Source of the DNA: UBA1764 sp045616685
GTDB lineage: Bacteria > Bacillota > Clostridia > Peptostreptococcales > Anaerovoracaceae
Length of the DNA stretch: 30,650 nt
Direction: 5' to 3'
Assembly (NCBI GenBank): GCA_045616685.1
Contig: JAZLHF010000009.1
Location: 1 to 30,650 of the forward strand
Translations under genes and position numbers: made by a program
Notes under the pieces: generated by a model
Databases searched by the model: none
What the model saw: the letters and a program-made list of their open reading frames with translations, nothing else
What the model was told of the DNA's origin: nothing
Shown here: one piece after another, positions 14,844 to 22,261 of the stretch
How the letters are laid out: each line of letters begins with the position of its first letter
How positions within the stretch are numbered: the stretch's first letter is position 1

Positions 14844-16928
14844 ATGAGCGAAATTTTAACAGTATCACAAGTTAAGAATTTGTTTCCCAAAAGGGACGAG
14901 AACGCAAACAAGGGCGACTTTGGAAATATCGCTCTTATCGGAGGCTGCGTAAAATACAGCGGTGCAATTAGGCTCGCTGATATGGCTAACGCTGCTATGC
15001 GTTCAGGCGCCGGAGTCTGCACCATTGCAGTTCCAAGCTCGATTTCAAAAGAGATTATCCCTGATATTTTGGAAAGTACGATTTATCCTTTATCAGAAAG
15101 TGATGGCTTTATTAAGTTCGAAGAAAAAGAGTTCAAAGAGCTTATGCAAAAAAATTCTGTCATCGCTTTTGGTATGGGAATTGGCGATACTGACGAGACA
15201 AGAAAATCACTCGAATATTTAATAAAGAATTACGAAGGAATTCTGATTGTCGATGCCGATGGAATTAACGCTATGGCAAAGATGGGAAAGAAAACGCTTT
15301 GCAATCATAAGTGCGGTTTAATTTTAACTCCACATCCAAAGGAATTTTCAAGACTGTCTAAACGCAGCATCGCAGATATTCTTGATGATCCAGAAGGAAG
15401 CGCAAGTACGCTTGCAAGTTTCTTAAAAGCAATTGTGCTTTTAAAAGGCCATGTCACAACAGTAAGCGACGGCACAATAACTTATCGAGTTGAAAAAGGC
15501 AGCCCTGGAATGGCAACAGCCGGAAGTGGCGACGTCCTTTCAGGTCTTGCTGCAGCAATTATTGCAAACAATAAAGACAAATTGCTTCTTGCAACTGCCG
15601 GAGCTGCATATATCAATGGCCTTGCTGGTGAAATTGCAACGGACGAGCACGGCGAAACAGGACAGGTTGCAAGTGATACTGCAAAGGCAATTCCAGAAGC
15701 AATCGAAGCAATTATTTCTGATATAGATGACGAACTTATTTCTGGAAACAACTTCGTTCTTGCGACAAAAAATAAAGCAATAGGCGAAGTTAAGAGAAAT
15801 AAGATTCCGCTTCTGATTGTTATCGCAGTCATCTCTGCACTTTGCTTAATTGGTCTTGGCTATACGATGCGTGAAGTAGTCTATAACACATTTGAAGCGG
15901 TTAAAGAAGTTGATCCTTTAAATCGTGATGGGGATTATGTCCTTACGATGTCGTTTCTTACGAAGGATATTTACATTGATGGACATCTCGTAAATAATTA
16001 TGAACTCTATCGCCCAATTACAAAGGTTGGCGATGTGGTGTATGTTCCACTTAGCGATGAAATGAACAGTGCCCTTGGGCTTAAGACTGAATGGAAGGGA
16101 GAGCATCCGTCTGATATTTATATTAATCGCATTGATGCAGGTCACGCCGGAGCTTACTATTCAAAAGACGGCTGGAATCTTAAAGATGTGACTGGTTGGG
16201 CAAAGGCGAGTGTTGCACTTCATCTTAGAAACGGAGAAAGTGATGAAGTTATGACTCCGGCAGCAAGTGGAGTGATATCATATAATGATGCAGAAGTTTT
16301 CTACATTCCGCTTAAATTCTTAGAAGAATCAAATAGCTTTGATATAACGATTGCAGAAGATGAATATGGACTTTATATCTCAACCGAGAAAGAAGTCAAA
16401 GCTGCAGAATATTTAAACGCAAATGTTAACAATGTGTCTTATATCAAGGCGCGCGCAGAATATATCAAGAGTTTTCAAGCTGATTTAAGTGATGCTGATT
16501 GCCTGTATTACGAATACATCTTTAGACACGAAGCAAATGTAAGCGGGATAGATGAAGATTTAATCATGTCGGTTTGCAGAACCGAAAGTAAGTTTAACAG
16601 ATATTCAGTTTCCGGAGGCGGCGCACTTGGTATGATGCAGATTATGCCTGATACTGCCAAGTATCAGGGCGTTCCACTTGAGAACTTGTTCATGGTTCAT
16701 GAAAGCATTCAGTTTGGTGCCAACTATATCAAAGGCACAGTCGCAACATGGAACGGCGATATTACAAAGGCTTTGTCTGCATATAACTTTGGTGGCGGCG
16801 CAGTTCAAGCAGGTCAGTACGATACATACTATGCAACAACTGTCCAAACGAGAATGAACGACATGAGAGCCCAGTTTGCAGCTGCTGGCTATAGTAATGA
16901 ATTTTTAACAGTAATAGACGATAAATAA
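14844..16928 (+). CDS. fusion: NnrD-type NAD(P)HX dehydratase, membrane span, lytic transglycosylase
   Basis: 694 residues in one uninterrupted frame. Residues 1 to about 295 form an ADP/ATP-dependent NAD(P)H-hydrate dehydratase (YjeF C-terminal, ribokinase-like): K-G-D-F-G-N-I-A-L-I-G-G, V-D-A-D-G-I-N-A, L-T-P-H-P-K-E-F, and the catalytic G-S-G-D-V-L-S-G with D230. A lysine/arginine-rich stretch then leads into a single membrane span at about 321-340, which predicts N-inside, C-outside. Outside are two copper-amine-oxidase-N-like stalk segments (about 355-515, with I-Y-I-D-G-H-L-V and V-V-Y-V-P-L) and an SLT lytic transglycosylase (about 555-685) with catalytic E581 in C-R-T-E-S-K-F, G-A-L-G-M-M-Q-I-M-P and S-A-Y-N-F-G-G-G. 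One enzyme repairs damaged NADH in the cytoplasm; the other cleaves peptidoglycan glycan strands outside. The ATG directly follows the ybaK stop and the stop is directly followed by scpA. No start with a ribosome-binding site is evident between the two halves. Confidence 0.88.
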   Translation: MSEILTVSQVKNLFPKRDENANKGDFGNIALIGGCVKYSGAIRLADMANAAMRSGAGVCTIAVPSSISKEIIPDILESTIYPLSESDGFIKFEEKEFKELMQKNSVIAFGMGIGDTDETRKSLEYLIKNYEGILIVDADGINAMAKMGKKTLCNHKCGLILTPHPKEFSRLSKRSIADILDDPEGSASTLASFLKAIVLLKGHVTTVSDGTITYRVEKGSPGMATAGSGDVLSGLAAAIIANNKDKLLLATAGAAYINGLAGEIATDEHGETGQVASDTAKAIPEAIEAIISDIDDELISGNNFVLATKNKAIGEVKRNKIPLLIVIAVISALCLIGLGYTMREVVYNTFEAVKEVDPLNRDGDYVLTMSFLTKDIYIDGHLVNNYELYRPITKVGDVVYVPLSDEMNSALGLKTEWKGEHPSDIYINRIDAGHAGAYYSKDGWNLKDVTGWAKASVALHLRNGESDEVMTPAASGVISYNDAEVFYIPLKFLEESNSFDITIAEDEYGLYISTEKEVKAAEYLNANVNNVSYIKARAEYIKSFQADLSDADCLYYEYIFRHEANVSGIDEDLIMSVCRTESKFNRYSVSGGGALGMMQIMPDTAKYQGVPLENLFMVHESIQFGANYIKGTVATWNGDITKALSAYNFGGGAVQAGQYDTYYATTVQTRMNDMRAQFAAAGYSNEFLTVIDDK

Positions 16929-17714
16929 ATGTATAAAGTAAAATTACAAAATTTCGAAGGCCCATTTGATCTGTTGGTTTACTTAATCGAAAGAGCAAGA
17001 ATGAATATCTTTGATATTCAGGTCTCAGAAATTACAACTCAATATTTAGCTTATATCGAAGAGATGAAAGCTCAGGATGTAAATGTAGCGCAAGAGTTCA
17101 TGGTGCTTGCTGCGGAATTGATTGAACTAAAATCAAGAATGCTTCTTCCTATTGAAGCGGAAGCTGGAAGCGAAGAGACTGCAGAAGATCCACGCGCTGG
17201 TTTGGTTCAGAAAATTCTTGAATACAAACAGTTTAAAGAAATCGCACACTTCCTTGAAGAGGAAGCTGAAATTGCAAGTCATATTCACAGCAAACCGCAA
17301 GAAGATATCAATTCATATCGCGGCGAAGAAGACATTCTGCTTAAGGGCAGCATGGAAGAATTCATAGAAAACTTCAAGCTCTTCATTTCAAAGAAAAAGA
17401 GAATGGAAGAGGTTCGGCAGCGTTATGAAAGGCTTGAGCGTCAGCGTATCTCTGTTGAAAAGAGAATCGAGCAGATTCTTGATTTCTTTAAAACAAAAGC
17501 AAAGGTTCTTTTCTCTGAACTTATTTCAACAGACAAAAGCAGAATGAACAAGGTTGTTACATTTACTGGACTTCTTGAACTTCTTAAGCAAGGAAGCATG
17601 AAGGCAACTCAGGAAGAAAGATACGGAGACATTACAGTCGAGTTTAAGACTCAGGAAGAAATTGATGCACAAAATGCACCAATTGCAGAAGACTCGGAGG
17701 AACAAAATGGCTAA
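16929..17714 (+). CDS. scpA: segregation and condensation protein ScpA
   Basis: 261 residues, the usual length. The start Y-K-V-K-L-Q-N-F-E-G-P-F-D-L-L-V-Y-L-I is the diagnostic kleisin N-terminus that binds the SMC neck, followed by A-x-E-L-I-E-L-K-S-R-M-L-L-P. The C-terminal winged helix (V-V-T-F-T-G-L-L-E-L-L-K) contacts the SMC head. ScpA bridges the SMC dimer and recruits ScpB to compact and segregate chromosomes. The ATG directly follows the stop of the fusion gene, and the 3' end carries the GGAGG site for scpB. Confidence 0.96.
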   Translation: MYKVKLQNFEGPFDLLVYLIERARMNIFDIQVSEITTQYLAYIEEMKAQDVNVAQEFMVLAAELIELKSRMLLPIEAEAGSEETAEDPRAGLVQKILEYKQFKEIAHFLEEEAEIASHIHSKPQEDINSYRGEEDILLKGSMEEFIENFKLFISKKKRMEEVRQRYERLERQRISVEKRIEQILDFFKTKAKVLFSELISTDKSRMNKVVTFTGLLELLKQGSMKATQEERYGDITVEFKTQEEIDAQNAPIAEDSEEQNG

Positions 17715-18327
17715 TGAAAATATAAAATCAGCAGTTGAAAGCCTGCTCTTTGTATGGGGTGAACCTTTAGAAGCAAAAGCTTGTGCAGAATTATTTAATC
17801 TCTCAACAAGTGACATGCTCAAGATTATTAGAGAGCTTGTAGAAGAATATGATAACAGGGCAGGTGGAATTCGCATCAGAGAAATTGACAAGGCATTTCA
17901 GCTTGTCACAAATCCTGAAAACGATGATTATATCAAAAAGCTTTGTACTCCGGTAAGAACAAGAAGACTTTCCCAGGCGGCATTAGAAGTGCTCGCAGTT
18001 ATCGCATACAAGCAGCCTGTAACAAAGGGTCAGATTGACCAGATTAGAGGAATTAAATCTGACAGAGTAATTGAAGGCCTTATGGCAAAGGAACTTGTTG
18101 AAGAACGAGGAAGAAGCACAACCATCGGTCGCCCAATTCTTTATGGAACGACAAGAAGGTTTTTGGAGCTTTTCGGATTCGAATCTCTTAAAGATTTGCC
18201 AGAGCTTGAGGACATCGGAACATTGATTATAAATGACGATGAAGAAGAAACATACGATGGCCCAGCAGAAATTTCTGACGAGCTTAAAGATCAAATTACA
18301 ATGGGTTTAGACGGTGAGAATCAATAA
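17707..18327 (+). CDS. scpB: segregation and condensation protein ScpB
   Basis: 206 residues from the ATG at 17707, which has GGAGG a few bases upstream and overlaps the scpA stop by 8 bp; a longer upstream frame is rejected. It consists of two winged-helix domains. S-A-V-E-S-L-L-F-V-W-G-E-P-L opens the first, and A-L-E-V-L-A-V-I-A-Y-K-Q-P-V-T-K with I-R-G-I-K-S-D-R is the family signature in the second. ScpB dimers bind the central part of ScpA in the SMC complex. The C-terminus is acidic and overlaps rluB by 14 bp. Confidence 0.96.
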   Translation: MANENIKSAVESLLFVWGEPLEAKACAELFNLSTSDMLKIIRELVEEYDNRAGGIRIREIDKAFQLVTNPENDDYIKKLCTPVRTRRLSQAALEVLAVIAYKQPVTKGQIDQIRGIKSDRVIEGLMAKELVEERGRSTTIGRPILYGTTRRFLELFGFESLKDLPELEDIGTLIINDDEEETYDGPAEISDELKDQITMGLDGENQ

Positions 18328-19018
18328 ATATATCGCGTCAAGCGGCTATAGCAGCAGAAGAAAAGCTGACGAGCTGATTGAAAACGGACAAGTAAAAATA
18401 AACGGTGCAGTCTTAAGAAGTCCGGGCTATGATGTTGCGCCAGGTGACAAGGTGGAAGTTTCGGGTCACCTGATTGAAGCTCATGAAGAATTGGTTTATT
18501 ATTTGCTTAATAAACCTCAGGGCTATGTCACTACAACAAGTGATGAAAAAAATCGCCCGACTGTCATGGATTTAATGACTGATGTGACGGTCAGAGTATT
18601 TCCAGTTGGAAGGCTCGACTATGACTCAGCAGGACTTTTAATCATGACTAACGATGGAGAGCTTTCAAATCATATTGCACATCCGCGCAGCAAAGTGTGG
18701 AAGACTTATATGGCAGAAGTTGCAGGGCCGCTTACACTTGCAAAGGTGGCGCAGTTGCAAAAAGGTGTAATGGTTGATGACAGAATGACTGCTCCGGCAA
18801 AAGCAAGATTGCTAAAACAAAAAGGTGATATGTCGCTTGTGGAAGTTCAGATTCACGAAGGGCGCAATCGCCAAGTTAGAAAAATGTTCGAAGCAGTTGG
18901 CTGCAGGGTAACGTATTTACAAAGGACACAAATCGGAGAAGTAAAACTGGGACGCCTTCACGAAGGTGATTACAGAAAACTGACACGAGAAGAAATAGAT
19001 TATCTGAAAGGATGTTAA
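18314..19018 (+). CDS. rluB: 23S rRNA pseudouridine synthase RluB family
   Basis: 234 residues starting at a GTG inside the end of scpB; R-I-N-K-Y-I-A-S-S-G-Y-S-S-R-R-K-A-D-E-L-I is the normal start of the S4 RNA-binding domain, which supports that start codon. The catalytic domain has P-V-G-R-L-D-Y-D-S-A-G-L-L with the catalytic aspartate at residue 102, and H-E-G-R-N-R-Q-V-R-K-M-F near the end. Relatives (RluB/RluE/RsuA) convert uridine to pseudouridine in rRNA; the genomic position after scpB matches Bacillus rluB. The stop is followed at once by pckA. Confidence 0.93.
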   Translation: MRINKYIASSGYSSRRKADELIENGQVKINGAVLRSPGYDVAPGDKVEVSGHLIEAHEELVYYLLNKPQGYVTTTSDEKNRPTVMDLMTDVTVRVFPVGRLDYDSAGLLIMTNDGELSNHIAHPRSKVWKTYMAEVAGPLTLAKVAQLQKGVMVDDRMTAPAKARLLKQKGDMSLVEVQIHEGRNRQVRKMFEAVGCRVTYLQRTQIGEVKLGRLHEGDYRKLTREEIDYLKGC

Positions 19019-19021
19019 GTG

Positions 19022-20596
19022 ATGGCTTTTTTCATTGAAGAAGAATTAAAGAGAATTGGAATTATTAACGCGAAAGAAATTTATCGCAATTTAACACCAG
19101 CAGAATTGACAGAACATGCGCTGCGCCGTGGCGAAGGTGCTTTATCAAATACTGGCGCGCTCGTTGTAAAGACTGGCAAGTACACAGGAAGATCTGCCAA
19201 CGATAAATTTATCGTTGACTCAAAGAAAGTGCACAAAGAAATCGCTTGGGGCAGCGTTAATAGACCAATTACTCAAGCTGCTGCAGATGCAATTTACGAC
19301 AAGGTAGTTGCATATCTTCAGAATAAAGAGGTTTTCGTTTTTGATGGTTTTGCCGGAGGCGACAAAAAATATCAAAAGGGCTTCAGAATCATAAATGAAC
19401 TTGCTTCACAGAACTTATTTATTCACCAGCTTCTGATTCAGCCAAAGAAATCGGAGCTCTCTAAATTCGCTCCGGACTATACAATCATTGCTGCTCCGGG
19501 ATTTAAGTGCATCCCTGCAATCGATGGAACAAGATCCGAAGCTGCTATCATTGTTGACTATGAAAAACATCGCGTAGTAATCGCAGGTACCCAGTATGCA
19601 GGCGAAATTAAGAAGTCTGTATTTTCTGTAATGAACTATGCACTTCCTCACGAAGGCGTATTTCCAATGCATTGCTCTGCTAACATCGGAAAAGATGGCG
19701 GCTCTGCAGTATTCTTTGGGCTCTCTGGAACAGGAAAAACTACATTATCAGCAGATCCTAACCGCAAGCTTATTGGAGATGATGAGCACGGTTGGTCGAA
19801 AGATTCTGTATTTAACTTTGAAGGTGGATGCTATGCTAAGTGCATTAATCTTTCAAAAGAAAATGAACCAGAAATTTATAACGCAATTAAGTTTGGTTCA
19901 CTTGTAGAAAATGTAGTTATGGACCCAAAGACTCGTGAATTTGACTTTGACGATGATTCACTCGCAGTTAACAGCAGAGTGGGATACCCAATCAACTATA
20001 TTCCAAATGCAGAGCTTAAAGGCGTAGGGCCAATTCCTAAGACAGTAATTTTCTTAACTGCTGATGCTTATGGAGTTCTTCCTCCAATTTCGAAATTAAA
20101 TAAGAATCAAGCTGCTTATTACTTCCTTTCAGGTTTCACATCAAAACTTGCAGGAACAGAAATCGGAGTTAAAGAACCTGTTCCAACATTCTCAACTTGT
20201 TTTGGCGAACCATTCCTTCCACTTGATCCATCTGTATATGCAAAGATGCTGATTAAAAAGCTCGAGGAAACTGGAGCTAATGTATATCTTGTTAACACAG
20301 GTTGGAACGGATCTGGCAGCCGTATCAAGCTCAAGTTTACAAGAGCCATGGTTACAGCAGCTCTTACCGGAGCAATCGAAAATTCTAAGTTTGTAAAGGA
20401 TTCTGTATTTGGAGTAGAAATTCCTACATCAATCGAAGGAGTCCCTGAGGAACTTATGATTCCAGAAAACAGCTGGAAGGATAAGAAGAAGTTCAAGAAA
20501 CAGCAGGCTATGCTGGCAAAGAGCTTTGTAGATAATTTCAAAAAATACGACAAGGTTAGCGCAGAAATAAAGGCTGCTGGTCCAAAGGTTAAATAA
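19022..20596 (+). CDS. pckA: phosphoenolpyruvate carboxykinase (ATP)
   Basis: 524 residues from the ATG at 19022, with AAAGGA upstream; a GTG directly before it is less likely. The nucleotide-binding loop G-L-S-G-T-G-K-T-T is at residues 233-241, followed by L-I-G-D-D-E-H-G-W (kinase-2 and metal-binding) and N-T-G-W-N-G. G-K-Y-T-G-R-S-A-N-D-K near the N-terminus is also typical. The enzyme interconverts oxaloacetate and phosphoenolpyruvate with ATP; in fermenting anaerobes it often runs toward oxaloacetate and makes ATP. Its position at the end of an operon for chromosome segregation and rRNA modification is unexpected. A strong terminator follows. Confidence 0.97.
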   Translation: MAFFIEEELKRIGIINAKEIYRNLTPAELTEHALRRGEGALSNTGALVVKTGKYTGRSANDKFIVDSKKVHKEIAWGSVNRPITQAAADAIYDKVVAYLQNKEVFVFDGFAGGDKKYQKGFRIINELASQNLFIHQLLIQPKKSELSKFAPDYTIIAAPGFKCIPAIDGTRSEAAIIVDYEKHRVVIAGTQYAGEIKKSVFSVMNYALPHEGVFPMHCSANIGKDGGSAVFFGLSGTGKTTLSADPNRKLIGDDEHGWSKDSVFNFEGGCYAKCINLSKENEPEIYNAIKFGSLVENVVMDPKTREFDFDDDSLAVNSRVGYPINYIPNAELKGVGPIPKTVIFLTADAYGVLPPISKLNKNQAAYYFLSGFTSKLAGTEIGVKEPVPTFSTCFGEPFLPLDPSVYAKMLIKKLEETGANVYLVNTGWNGSGSRIKLKFTRAMVTAALTGAIENSKFVKDSVFGVEIPTSIEGVPEELMIPENSWKDKKKFKKQQAMLAKSFVDNFKKYDKVSAEIKAAGPKVK

Positions 20597-20602
20597 GATG
20601 CC

Positions 20603-20635
20603 AAAGGCGTCCCCCTAAAAGGGACGCCTTTTTTT
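20603..20635 (+). terminator. Rho-independent terminator after pckA
   Basis: Perfect 11-bp stem AAAGGCGTCCC/GGGACGCCTTT (20603-20613 with 20621-20631), loop CCTAAAA, T run to 20635. Confidence 0.95.
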
Positions 20636-20643
20636 CTTGCCAG

Positions 20644-20931
20644 TTTTACCATTTCTTTATTTACTGGTAAATCTTGTGGATAATTTGCAAGAAATTAACT
20701 GTAAAAACAAAGGTGTGAAAAACTGTGGAAAACTTTCTTTTTCAAGCCTATTGACATTCTTGCAAAGCCTTGCGCTGCAAGACTTTTAGGTTTTTTCACT
20801 TATCCACATTTACTTGTGGGTAACCTGTGTATTTACCAATACATAAACTTCCAAATTCGCTCGAACCCTTGAAATTTGGGCCTTTTGTTTTTCATTTACA
20901 TTTAATGTTTACCAGCAAATCTATTGGTAAT
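20644..20931 (+). repeat. TTTACCA iteron-like repeats
   Basis: The core TTTACCA, or a one-mismatch form, occurs at 20645-20651, as the palindrome-like TTTACTGGTAAAT at 20660-20672, at 20832-20838, in TTTACCAGCAAAT at 20908-20920, and inverted in ATTGGTAAT at 20923-20931. Spacing is irregular. The repeats flank and overlap the DnaA-box cluster. Confidence 0.45.
20675..20823 (+). other. cluster of DnaA-box-like sites (possible origin or DnaA titration site)
   Basis: Against the consensus TTATNCACA: TGTGGATAA at 20675-20683 (perfect, minus strand), TGTGAAAAA at 20714-20722 and TGTGGAAAA at 20724-20732 (one mismatch each, minus strand), TTATCCACA at 20800-20808 (perfect, plus strand) and TGTGGGTAA at 20815-20823 (one mismatch, minus strand). 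The last two form a divergent pair 6 bp apart. Five sites in 150 bp of AT-rich, gene-free DNA is far above what I see elsewhere in the window. No dnaA, dnaN or rpmH gene is near, so whether it is an origin, a titration site or a DnaA-regulated region is open. Confidence 0.5.
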
Positions 20932-20968
20932 TGTAAATTTCAGGGTCTGAAGGTAAATATATATTGGC

Positions 20969-21135
20969 GTGCGGCACATATTTTCCCGTTAACCCCGCAC
21001 GTAGGGGCGGGATCTGAATCAATACGAGAGAGCACTAATGTCGCACGTAGGGGTGACGCGAAGAGAGGCTCATGGCGAGGGGCGCTGGACCCGCAGCCCA
21101 TGAGGAGGCGCTGAGCGGCAGGACCCCTAGTGCGA
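20969..21135 (+). ncRNA. candidate structured RNA or GC-rich palindromic repeat
   Basis: Complementary segments nest: GTGCGG/CCGCAC (20969-20974 with 20995-21000), TCGCACGTAGGGG (21041-21053) with CCCCTAGTGCGA (21124-21135, one bulge), and inside it CTCATGG/CCATGAG (21069-21075 with 21098-21104). CGCACGTAGGGG is also present as a direct repeat at 20996-21007, so two copies can compete for the same partner. No promoter for a separate RNA is obvious. It may be a dispersed palindromic repeat of the kind common in Clostridia. Confidence 0.35.
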
Positions 21136-21161
21136 TATTATCCCCGTTGCGCGAGGAAATA

Positions 21162-21170
21162 TGATATAAT
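21162..21170 (+). promoter_or_regulatory. extended -10 promoter of prfA operon
   Basis: TGATATAAT with TATAAT at 21165-21170 and the TGn extension; no good -35 at the usual distance. Transcription would start near 21177, with an AGGAGA ribosome-binding site before the ATG at 21200. Confidence 0.65.
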
Positions 21171-21199
21171 ATTATAGTTTTGAATAATTAGGAGATTAT

Positions 21200-22261
21200 A
21201 TGTTTAAAAAACTCGATTTTATACTTGAAAAATACGAAGAATTAAGCCTTTTGGTTTCCGACCCAGAAGTCATTGCTAACCACGACAAGTGGCTCAAGCA
21301 CATGAAAGAATTGGGCGAAATGGAGCCAATCGTTTTAGCATATAAAGAATATAAAAAGACCGAAGAAGACCTTGCCGGAGCAAAAGAAATGCTTGGCGAA
21401 TCTGATGAAGAGATTCGCGACATGGCAAAGCTGGAAATAAATGAATGCGAAGACAAATTGGAAGAACTTGAACACGAGCTCAAGATTTTACTTCTTCCTA
21501 AAGATCCTAACGATGAAAAAAATGTATATCTCGAACTTCGTGCAGGTACAGGCGGAGAAGAAGCAGCACTCTTTGCAGGCGATCTTCTTAGGATGTATTG
21601 CCGTTATGCAGAACGCCACGGATATAAAGTTGAACTTACAGATGTAAATGATACAGGTATCGGTGGATACAAACAGGCAGTTGTTCGTATCATCGGCAAA
21701 GGCGCGTATTCAAGACTTAAATATGAATCAGGTGTACACAGAGTTCAGCGTGTCCCAGAGACAGAAAGCTCTGGCAGAATTCATACATCAGCAGCAACAG
21801 TTGCTATCATGCCAGAAGTAGATGACGTTGAAGTTGATCTTAAATGGGATGACATTCGTGTTGATACATTCAGAGCTTCCGGGCACGGCGGTCAGTATAT
21901 TAATATGACAGACTCTGCTGTAAGACTTACGCACTTACCAACCGGAGTCGTTGTTCAGTGCCAGGATGAAAAATCACAACTTAAGAATAAAGAGAAAGCT
22001 TTCACAGAACTTAAGTCAAGGCTTTATGCATTCTTCCAGCAGCAACAGCACGACGAACAGGCTGAACTTAGAAAAGGTCAGGTTGGTAGTGGCGACAGAT
22101 CAGAAAGAATTAGAACTTATAACTTCCCGCAAGGAAGAGTAACCGATCACAGAATTAACTTTACAATTTATAAGCTCGATCAGTTTATTGATGGCGATAT
22201 GGACGAAGTAATCGACGCACTCATAACAGCTGAGCAAGCAGAAAAGATGAAGAACTTCTAG
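21200..22261 (+). CDS. prfA: peptide chain release factor 1
   Basis: 353 residues, normal for RF1. The G-G-Q motif is at residues 230-232 within S-G-H-G-G-Q-Y-I-N; the residue before GGQ is H where most relatives have A. The stop-codon-recognition tripeptide is P186-E-T188 in R-V-P-E-T-E-S-S-G-R-I-H-T-S, which identifies RF1 (P-x-T) and not RF2 (S-P-F). It reads UAA and UAG and releases the finished peptide. AGGAGA precedes the ATG. prmC, which encodes the methyltransferase for the GGQ glutamine and usually follows prfA, is absent here; the next gene begins within the prfA stop codon. Confidence 0.97.
   Translation: MFKKLDFILEKYEELSLLVSDPEVIANHDKWLKHMKELGEMEPIVLAYKEYKKTEEDLAGAKEMLGESDEEIRDMAKLEINECEDKLEELEHELKILLLPKDPNDEKNVYLELRAGTGGEEAALFAGDLLRMYCRYAERHGYKVELTDVNDTGIGGYKQAVVRIIGKGAYSRLKYESGVHRVQRVPETESSGRIHTSAATVAIMPEVDDVEVDLKWDDIRVDTFRASGHGGQYINMTDSAVRLTHLPTGVVVQCQDEKSQLKNKEKAFTELKSRLYAFFQQQQHDEQAELRKGQVGSGDRSERIRTYNFPQGRVTDHRINFTIYKLDQFIDGDMDEVIDALITAEQAEKMKNF

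Larger units (their letters stand above)
20597..21199 (+). other. 600-bp gene-free spacer with origin-like and structured elements
   Basis: After the pckA terminator the spacer has two halves. 20640-20940 is AT-rich and carries DnaA-box-like sites, TTTACCA repeats and a CCAAATT/AATTTGG hairpin (20851-20857 with 20873-20879). 20960-21160 is GC-rich, with nested inverted repeats and a 12-bp direct repeat. The prfA promoter lies at the end. Reading frames across it lack ribosome-binding sites and recognisable protein character, so I call no gene. Confidence 0.7.

Noticed and set aside
15700..15850. Two separate genes (nnrD and slt) joined by an assembly error
   Set aside because: The frame is open without interruption, the linker has sensible composition, and the charge pattern around the membrane helix fits a true bitopic protein; still flagged for checking in the finding.
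20644..20931. TTTACCA repeats as a CRISPR array
   Set aside because: Repeats are only 7-13 bp, in both orientations and irregularly spaced, with no cas genes.
20827..21114. 95-codon frame in the pckA-prfA spacer
   Set aside because: It runs through the DnaA-box region and the GC-rich palindromes, lacks a ribosome-binding site and has no protein-like features.
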